From assembly GCA_024138015.1 (NCBI GenBank), contig JAMXBB010000011.1, positions 25,121,887 through 25,185,886 of the forward strand: a stretch of 64,000 nucleotides of DNA. The letters run 5' to 3'. Every line of letters begins with the position of its first letter. Within the stretch, counting starts at the first letter, position 1. Position numbers and translations under genes: made by a program. Under the pieces are notes generated by a model. It was not told the DNA's origin, did not search any database, and saw nothing but the letters and a program-made list of their open reading frames with translations. Shown one piece after another: positions 55,139 to 64,000 of the stretch. Origin of the DNA: Lumnitzera littorea (lineage: Eukaryota > Streptophyta > Magnoliopsida > Myrtales > Combretaceae).

Positions 55139-58071
55139 TCGCTGCGTAGATTAGCAAGGGAAGCTACAAAATCAGAAGGATAAGCAAGAAATGTAGACAA
55201 ATCAAATAAAGGATATGATAGAGAAGTATGAACAGAATGTTTAGTATGCATAGTAAGAGCAGTAGCAGTAGCTAGGTTATGTTGTGCTTGAAAAACAAAA
55301 TCCTTGAGCTAGTGCGGTAGCTATCATGCATACCCTAACTTGTGTAAAGAGTCACGTATATCAGCAGTAGACATACCATTTGCATCAAAAATACTGTTAT
55401 CACTATTTAGAGGACTAGAAGTAGTCACTAAGTCATTAAGTGAGGAAGAGGATGGATTAATAGAAATGGTAAGGGTAAATTGGTTAATAGGAATTGATTT
55501 AGCAGGTCGAAAGATAGGAGTATCCATCAAAACTTGATTGATAGGAAATGGTGAAGCAAAAATGGCACTATTTGATGAAAGAATAGAGGATTTAAAAGGA
55601 AAATATGTCTAAAAGAAAACTACATCATAGGAAACAATGATACGTTTATGAGAAATATCATAAACTCTATAACCCTTCTATCCCTGTGCATAGCCTAGAA
55701 AGACTCCTTTAAGTCCTCGTGGTTCAAACTTGTCTCTTGGATAAGGGTGCTTAGCCATAAAACAGAGACAACCCATTACCTGTAAGTTTTCATAGCTTGG
55801 TGCAAAACCAAACAGTAGCTCATGTGGAGTCTTCCAATTTAAACTAGATACAAGCATCTTGTTGATCAAATATGTAGTTATAAGTAAACATTCACCTTAA
55901 AACTCCTTAAGCAATTGAGCATGAAGATGAAGTGCTTGAGAAGTGTCTAAGAGATGTCTCTGTTTTCATTTAACTTTCTAATTTTGCTGAGGCGTATGTA
56001 TTGTAGTCTTTTGGTGCACTATCCCTAAGTTTTGAAACAAATATTGGCATATGGTGAACAAAACCCATTATCTGTTCGCATAAACTTTGGAACAATGGAA
56101 AAATGGTTGGTCACATAAGAAAAATAGGTTTGCAAAACTAAGTAGGTCTAGTCTTTATGATGGAGTAGAAAAGTTAAAGTAGACTTAGTGAAGTCATCCA
56201 CAATTGTCAAGAAGTATCTTGTACCCATTATAGAAACAACATTGTATAGTCCTTATATATCAATGTATAACAGCTGAAAGGCAAACTGAGCAACATGTTG
56301 ACTTCTATTAAAAGGCATTCTATGAAACTTTGCTTCGTGACACAGATCACAAACAAAGGAATCAAAGTCACAATTCTTGCATACATCCAAATGTCTAAGT
56401 TTTGAAGTTAAGCTATGCCTAAGTTAGGCATGTATTAATTGTAACCTATTATCTTCTTTAGAAGCTGAATTACAAGAAACAACAGGTTTATTGTATGTAA
56501 CAAAACCCTTTACTACACCTTGGTCTTCTTGGCTCAACACATATAGTCCACACATAGCCTTAGCTATTGCCACAATTTTATTGTGTTTTCAGTCTTGAAA
56601 AGTGCATTGATAAGTATTATAGATAGCAACTAATTGTTGATCCAACATTAAACTGTACACTAAAAGCAAGTTATGTGTGAAATTGGGAATCTAGAAAACA
56701 TTGTGCAGGTTAAGAGATGAAGTGAGGACAACAGAACCAAACTTAGTGATAGGAATAATTCATCCATCAGGCACGTTAACTTTAATAGGACAGATAAGGT
56801 TAATAACATTGTTTAATGAGGAAAGAAAGGGAGTCATATGATTTATAGCTCCTGTATCAACAACCTAAGAACTCAAGTTACTACTCAATGCATTCAAACA
56901 AAAAAAAAAAAAAAAGTGGAGAGAATACCTACAAACTAAATATTATTTGCATTAGCAGTAACACCAAATCCTTTCATTTGCCTTCTAGCCTTCATGAACT
57001 GCAACATGTATTCACAAACATCTTATAACTTTTGACAATTGAAATCATCAGAAAACATATTATTCACATTAGCATTGGACATGCCATCAGCCAATAGATC
57101 CAAAGGTGTACTCGGCTATTGTTGTGAGCTATAAACGCATTATTCATTACTAGCTTCCCTTTACTTAACTTCTTCCCTTTAAACCACTCAAGGTAACCAA
57201 TAATCTAAAAACAATTGTCAACGTTATGTCCTTCCATCCTGTAATGTCTAGAAACAATCTTATTCTTATTCCTTTTCTTGTCAAACACTGAGCCTCTACC
57301 TGTTGTATTGAATGTAGCCATCTCAACATCAGCATTAAAACTTAAAGTACATTGTTTTTGTTTTTCAATTTGCTGGATTAGGTAAAATGCCTTATTTGTA
57401 GGCATCAGATCCATGGATAGTATTTGATTATAGACTCCATCATATACCTCATTTAAACCCATCAAGAATTGCATAAGTTTGCTTTCAAATTGAAACTCAT
57501 CCATTTTCTCCTTAAAATTGCAAGTATACATATTTAATTTGCCACAAGTACACTAAAGAAACGCATGCAATTGCCCAAGTTCATACTAACACTTCTTAAG
57601 CCTATTATAATAACTTGCAACATTGCTATTACTTTGTTTCAAATTGCTAATTTCATACTATAATTGAAGAACTAGCAAACCATTTGAAACCCCTTACTGT
57701 TCAGTTATTTCATCCCACAATTTCTTTGCTGATTGAGTATATAAGAAACTCTAAGTTATATCTGTGTGCATAGAATTTATGATTTAACACCAGACCATAT
57801 AGTCGTACCTCAACCATCTTATTAAGTCCAGTGAATGATTTGGTGGCTTATTAACAATTCTATCTATAAATCCAATTTTCAATTTTGCACCAATAGCCAT
57901 TCTTATTTCTCTATTCCAGTTGAGATAATTGTTTTCATTGAAAATTACATTTCCAATCGTCATATTAAGGTTATCCAAACCCGAAAGATATAAGGGATCA
58001 GTAATTGAAGGATCATTTATGGATCTAGGAAAAAAAGATGTTGCAATACTCATAATGAAAAGAAAATCCAA
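55139..58071 (-). pseudogene. gag, protease and integrase of the minus-strand copia element
   Basis: Gag starts near plus 58071 or at the next ATG at 58053 (MSIATSFFPRSINDPS). It shows ENNYLNWNREIRMAIGAKLK and GFIDRIVNKPPNHSLDL, then LMQFLMGLNEVYDGVYNQIL. The zinc knuckle at plus 57205-57260 reads SRHYRMEGHNVDNC, so both N-terminal cysteines are lost. The protease motif VVDTGAINHMT (near plus 56845) is intact. Integrase keeps the CDLCHEAK cysteines (near 56345), LLYIDI (first Asp), FMRTDNG (second Asp, near 56070) and, at 55678-55869, NWKTPHELLFGFAPSYENLQ then VMGCLCF. Stops and shifts cut it into pieces. The end of the linker joins the insertion at 55138. Confidence 0.88.
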
Positions 58072-58088
58072 ATCAGTACCTTAATCCT

Positions 58089-58103
58089 GATGCTCTAATA
58101 CCA
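58089..58103 (-). promoter_or_regulatory. Primer binding site, tRNA-Met type
   Basis: Minus-strand TGGTATTAGAGCATC two bases after the 5' LTR, one transition from the initiator-methionine site TGGTATCAGAGC. Confidence 0.85.
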
Positions 58104-58105
58104 TA

Positions 58106-58384
58106 TGGATTTACTGAAAACTGCAACTTGCATATATGAAACTAGATCATACAATGGAATTCTTAGTCGTATACATAGAGGACGAAGGAGATGGAAACAA
58201 TATGTGTTAGGAAGAATGAAGACTTCCTATTTGATCACCAAAAATTAATTATAATATGTTATACACGGTCCTTTTATACTACTAATATATACACAAGAAT
58301 TGATGAGCTGTACAATCATGGATAGTTGACACGTACAAATCTGATTTGTACAAAAATAAATAAGTACTAACACTAACTTTTACA
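58106..58384 (-). repeat. 5' LTR of the minus-strand copia element
   Basis: 279 bp homologous to 52388-52667. On the minus strand it runs TGTAAAAGTTAG...GTAAATCCA, with TATAAAAGG at plus 58270-58278. Confidence 0.93.
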
Positions 58385-61294
58385 TTTAGGTTTCTACCAA
58401 AACGAATAAGAAAGAAATAAACTTATAACCTATAACCTAAGCACACTATTCATAAAAAACCATAAAGGATTTTCTACTTCATTTCTTCCACTTCTCTCTC
58501 GTCTCTTCTTTCTATTTTCTACCTCTATTATCTTGTTTCTTTCTCCTTAATAACATTACCTTTAGTGTTATATTTTTCATAAGATCATGTACTTGTAAAT
58601 TTATTGTAATGGATTTGGTATTGTATTTTTTAAGTAAGTAGATTATACTTTGTACTCACAGGTAGAGAGTGTACCTTTTTCATAAACGTATTATTTTGTC
58701 ACTTTCCTTTTTTAATGTTACTTTCATCCATGATATTATATGAAGTGATTTTGTAGTTTTACTTTTTAAACTCAAAGAGAGTGTGGTTTCATGCAATTTA
58801 AATGAGTAGAATGTTATGAAGATATTGATAGATTAAGGGTATAGGAAATTTTTTTCAAAAATTTAATATTATTAAAATGTAATAGGAAAATTAAAAAATT
58901 CCATGGAATACCTCTTTCCGTAGCCTGTAGGTTCTATGAGCGATATCTTTTATTATAGTTTTAGAGCGTTATAGTATAAGTTCTGATTCTAAAAATTTAG
59001 GAACCTATTTGTATACGGTAGGTTATGAGTAAAATTCAAACTCTATTAACGCCTACCCACATCTATCTATTATTATTAACTTAAGTGAAGAAAATGACAA
59101 TAATAATTTTACTACAATAGAAAGAAATAAAGAGATGATCTTAATTCACATATCGATTGAAAAGATAAAAATAAGTAATATAAATATGAATTTTTTTTCT
59201 TTATTGAAGTTGGGAATATAAAGCATATAATAGCAGATGTCACTACGTAATGGCTTGAAATAAAAATAAAGGAAAAGGTGATAAGAAGTTTTAATGGTTT
59301 TTCTCACTTTATTAATTGGATACTAGACTTTTCTATATATATATACTCAAACCCCAAACCTTTTAAAAGAGTATCAATTCAATTATAATAAAAATTAGTG
59401 AAAAATCAACAACTATGCTCATCTAACATCTTTCAAAGACGTTAGGCCTTAATTGCATATTTGAAAAATTATATTGTCAAAATCCTTGTGACATGTAATA
59501 ATTACTCTGTATTTAATCATAAAGGATTATAAACATGAGCATTTAACGGGTACTAATAAAAACGTATAGTGAATTGATGTAGGCACATTTCTCTTTATAT
59601 TATTTAATCTTTAGGCATGGATGTTCCCAAGTTCTCCATCAAATCCCATAATTGTAGTAAGATTTTTGCCAATATTCAAACAGCCTCACTCAAATTTGTA
59701 GAAGTGTAGTGAAACTTGTGCTAGACTATTGTATCGGGATCACCCACCAATTTCTTTGATAACATAACTTCCAAAAATACTTCTCAATTGGTTGGAATAA
59801 AATAATAATATTAATCAAATTGGAGTCCTGAGTTTTGGCTCAGCTTCAGACACCAAATATTTAATATGACTAGGAAAAAGAAAACAGCAGCAGATTAGGA
59901 GAAGGAAGCCCATAGATTCTTCCATATCCATTCACACACTTGAGTATAATAATTGTACTTCAATAAAATTAATATAACTATAGTTGTCAGTGGAATGGGG
60001 CTCAGAGACAGAACACAAAGTCCCAATACCAAAGTCGCTCCTCCAATTTATATTTTAATTTAACTAGCTCCATTTCTCTTGTACATTAAAAAATTAATTG
60101 TGCATTCTTAATTTTATCAATATGCAGACAGTGGCATGCATTGAGAACTAGGATTTCCCTTCCATAGGATCTGCTGCTATCTTCGTTGCCTCCTAAATAG
60201 GCCCATATCTCCCCTCCATTATTAATACTTTACACAATTCTATAAGTTAATACATACATACATACATATATACGTGAAATCTAAACAGGCAACACTCGTA
60301 ACAGTTTCAAATAAAGATAAACTTTTTATCTTTTCTAGCACACACTTTTCCATAAATTGTATAATCAATAAAGAAAAAGGATGTTACTTGTGTAAATTCT
60401 AAATAAATATTCTTAAGACAACCGCTAGGGAACTCATGTGTATAGAAAGAGATAGAGCAAAATTAATTATTTAACTCCACACCATGTGCTGTTTTTTTAT
60501 AATAGGAAATATACAGAATATGGATGGATTGATAGAGTTTGGTATTATCTTTCTTACAACTGCATTTTCTCATGAAATAAATACATTAAAATATTTTAGA
60601 ACACCCATCAAAGTTATTTTTATCCGTAATATTTTTAACACACATCAGTAAATCGCAGATGTATATACATATTCTCAACTCATTTATAGATTTAAATAAA
60701 GTATCAAAGTTATTTTTATCTCCACTAAGTACTGATGTATCACTATACATTATATATCTTTTTATCTGTGATGGATAAGTCGAGAGGTACTTCTTTATAT
60801 GATTATTTTATAACTATATCCCCAAGACTGAGAGCTTTTATAAGTGGGGTCTTGAAGTTTGTCAATCGACGATCACGGGTTGCTTTGCTTTGCCTTGTGG
60901 ATGGGAAATCTTTTGACCAGCCTGCAACCCAGAAGCTTTTGCATTAATGTCTTGTCAATTAATAACAAAATCCAGTATAAGTGGAGTTCAGGGAAAAATT
61001 AAATTTTGCTTGTCATTTACGTAAATAGTGCCTGCAATTTGGAAAAAAAAATGAAATTTAAATTGTGTGAGACCCAATCACTTCGTTGTATTTGGTCCAT
61101 CTTAAGGCGTTATAACGGGTAGGAAACTGTGATAAGTTGGGCAATAGGGCAAGTGCAGGACCCCAATTGTTTGATTCGGATATACATGCATACTACTAAT
61201 CCATTTCTGCTGGGCCGCCGTACCAAATGCCCTAATTAGGATGATGTTTGAACTATTTTAGAAATTATGAAAGTAGAAATTCATATTATCCTGA

Positions 61295-61338
<44 letters not shown>

Positions 61339-64000
61339 TGAAGATACTCGAGTTAAGAGCTGATGGATGTCTTGTTATTGAGATATTTATCACTTTTTTA
61401 AAAAAGTATTGCGTTGTAATTTAGTGTATATTATGGTCCAATATCATGGTAATGAAATTTAGTATTTATGATGGTTGAATATTATGGTGGAAATCGAAAT
61501 ATTATCCTAAAATGGAGCTCTGTGACAGTAGGATTAGGGGACGGCAACGATAGTATTCTAATTAAGGACATTCATGAGGTAGGAAAAATTGATCCCCATA
61601 CTGTCTTAAACCAATAGGGGAATTATAACATTGGAAAAATTATTCATAGGGCAAAAGTAGTGGAGCTATTTGGCCTTGTGATATACTATAATGTATTTTA
61701 TATTCTCTTTCCTTAAAAGTACATTGGATTATTAATTATGATTTTAGACCATTTTTTTAGGACAATACATTTTTCATGTTTGTTAAGATCTATTCTAATC
61801 CCTTTTATAAAGTTTTAAAGATTCTTCTACCATTTTTTTATTTCCAATTTTTGGACGTTGATTCAAAACCTAAAACTTGTTAAAGATTTTCTAAATGTCC
61901 ATTTTATACGCTTGATTTTTCTGAAGTACACTTTTCCTCTTTGTGTAATAACCTATATTTGTTTCCGCAAACAGTATGTAATGTTCAAAGGAGAAAAAAA
62001 AAAAGGTTAACTCAGACGAATCCTTTCTTTAATAAAGCTATATACAAATTTTGAAGGATATTAACGTCAACAAGATATGGGTTTGGTTGTACTAGGTTAG
62101 GAAATGGACCAAAAATTAGGAAACCATCATGATCTCCAATTGAAAATTAAAGTAATATATCCAATGTATTCTAACCTCTTAAGGATTTAGTCAATCAAAT
62201 TAAACAGATGAAAACGATTTAAACACACAAAGAACAAAATAAGGGCAAAAGGGGGTGTTTAATTTCGCCTGATAAAGACCTCAAAGAAAGTGAAATTTAA
62301 ATGGGAGAAAATATGGGACACGTACAGAGGACCCATTTGCCTTTAGCTCCGGTCTCACTTCGGTTTTATCCATTCCGACACCCTTTTCCTTCTCTCTGGT
62401 TGGTGGCTGTGTTTGTGTGAAAGAGAAGGGGGGAGAGAGAAATAAGAGTGGCAATATGTGGGGATGAGAAGGGCCCTGTTAGGTGATAATGGAAGTTGCC
62501 TTCATCCATCGTGGGTCCTGCTCCATACATCTATTCCATGTATTCTATCATCATGTTTAGAAGCTTGCTTTGCATTCAGCCATTAGTGAAAGGGTAAATT
62601 ACAATTATACCTCGAAAAATGATCAAAATTAAGAGATTTCGAATTTTAATAGGATGTTGGCCTCCAAAGGTTTTTTTTTTTTTTTTTATATATATCAATA
62701 CATGCATGTATCTATTATTTTAGACCAATCAACTTTTGATTTAAACCATATAAGCTTTAAGGTATTAACTAATTAATAGAGAAGATCCTCAAATCAAACA
62801 ATCAATCCTTATAAAAAATAGTATGTGTTTCATTTTATACAACAGACTGACTTGATATCACAATAAAGGAGAAATTTTCTGGGATCAATATTTTTCAATT
62901 GTGTAATTATATGCTATTCTAATAGTTCATGATGTCTCTGTCATTTAGAATGTGTTAATATTATTTTACCCTAATAAAATCATATATATACTCATGCACC
63001 ACGAACTAAGATTTACATCCCTTAAATAAACACATAAAGTTCCATTTTCGACCTTCTTTCACTAGGGTGTGCATAGGTAGGCTCTTTTTTGGTATGAAAT
63101 TAATTGTTCGAACATCCTCGTACAATAGCTAATATCACTATGTATAAAGTATAGAACAAATTGAAGAACTCTTTTAAACTAACAGTTCATATTTCAGAAG
63201 TCTCATTGGTGCTTTACACCACATGTAGTAGTGAACAAAAACCAATAAGATCAAATAATTCATAATAACAATTTATGATTTTAAAAATCACAGTAAGTGT
63301 TTATTAAAAACTAGAAAGTATATGTTAAAGTTTATTGATAGTTATCCATAATTATTCAATCTACATGATGTCTTCACTAGATTGAAGCCTTTCATGAGGG
63401 ATATAACGTTTATGTCAATCAATACATTGATTTTTCATATATAAAAGAAAAAAAAAAGCCAAAATTTATGATTATGTCGTGAGCCGTTAATGAATCTATA
63501 TATCTTTATGTCAATTTTACATCAACTCATTTGATTATTTGCTTCCGATTTAGGATGGCATAAAAACATTGAGAGACATTGATAACTACCTAGAATATGA
63601 AAAATACAAACGCTTGAGGTTGATGATTATCGGCCTAATGAGAGGTAAAGGGGCGATTTTGAAACATAATATCTCAAGTTGATTTCTAGATGATGTCATC
63701 TTTATACAACTCGGAAGCGTCGCTTTAACTTCTTTTCTTGGCAGTTTATATTACACCAAACCCATCAATCAATTTCCAAATCGGAGCTTATATTTTAAAC
63801 CTTAATACTTCTCTATCTATAAGATATTTGAGTCAAAAAAGGCTTATCTTTGAATTGAAAGTAGGTTTATATTATAAATTTCGTATTATGTAAGACTTGT
63901 TGATAGATCATTTTGTATATAAACCTCTTAAGCTTAAACTGATAAGTCGATGAAGGTTCAATTCTAATAACTCAATTTAGATACAATTTGATCTCATCTG
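58385..64000. other. AT-rich intergenic stretch, no gene recognised
   Basis: No retroelement motif or convincing frame on either strand. A 70-codon frame at 60735-60947 (plus) has no recognisable domain. An 18-bp direct repeat ATCAAAGTTATTTTTATC occurs at 60607 and 60703. A GC-richer patch at 62330-62530 contains CT-rich then AG-rich tracts, as seen in plant promoters or 5' untranslated regions, so a gene could begin nearby, but none is seen before the window ends. Confidence 0.5.
61297..61334 (+). repeat. (GA)19 microsatellite
   Basis: An uninterrupted GA run of 38 bases. Pure runs of this length are usually length-variable between individuals. Confidence 0.97.

Larger units (their letters stand above)
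52388..58384 (-). mobile_element. Minus-strand Ty1-copia LTR retrotransposon, decayed
   Basis: LTRs of 280 and 279 bp (52388-52667 and 58106-58384) flank gag, protease, integrase, RT and RNase H read on the minus strand, the copia order. Termini are TG..CA (plus TGGATT...TTTTACA). A methionine-type primer site lies next to the right LTR and a G-rich purine tract next to the left one. The flanking five bases (CGATG and TTTAG) do not match, so no target duplication is visible. A 0.93-kb insertion splits the coding part. Confidence 0.93.

Noticed and set aside
60735..60947. 70-codon plus-strand ORF as a gene
   Set aside because: Reasonable composition from about 60769 but no domain, no neighbours and no regulatory context; not enough to support a gene.
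62330..62530. Promoter and 5' untranslated region of a host gene
   Set aside because: CT-rich and AG-rich tracts fit, but no coding start or splice structure follows in the remaining 1.5 kb.

Overview
The window reads as AT-rich intergenic or heterochromatic DNA of a flowering plant (probably a eudicot; the species cannot be told from the sequence). It is packed with decayed LTR retrotransposons of both plant superfamilies. I find no intact host gene, rRNA, true tRNA or CRISPR array. Almost every coding stretch is broken by stop codons and small indels, and most of the changes I can judge are C/T or G/A transitions, as expected for long-methylated DNA.

Layout. 1-4261: AT-rich, no gene. 4267-20441: one 16.2-kb Ogre/Tat-type Ty3-gypsy element with a perfect 5-bp target duplication (ACATT), 2.2-2.3-kb LTRs, a tRNA-Arg-like primer site, an extra ORF1 before gag, a frame-joining 218-bp intron candidate between protease and RT, two RNase H domains, and a 1.5-kb array of ~85-bp tandem repeats before the 3' LTR. 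20496-26893: an older Ty3-gypsy element on the minus strand (target duplication TAATA). 27072-38391: a Ty1-copia element split between integrase and RT by a nested 6.2-kb Ty3-gypsy element (30134-36288). 39473-44302: a small non-autonomous LTR element whose left LTR is split by a 2.8-kb solo LTR related to the Ogre-type LTR. 44303-52387: AT-rich, with a decayed unidentified minus-strand protein gene (46340-47245), a 95-bp tandem duplication and a perfect 16-bp hairpin. 52388-58384: a minus-strand Ty1-copia element carrying a 0.93-kb insertion. 58385-64000: AT-rich, no recognised gene.

How the parts relate. Each retroelement once carried its own promoter (TATA box in the LTR), primer site, structural protein (gag) and enzymes (protease, reverse transcriptase, RNase H, integrase). 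None could work now from this locus. The most informative parts are the Ogre-type element, with its extra ORF, intron, dimeric repeat array and tRNA-like box pair in the LTR, and the solo LTR, whose empty target site survives in the sister LTR 1.4 kb away.
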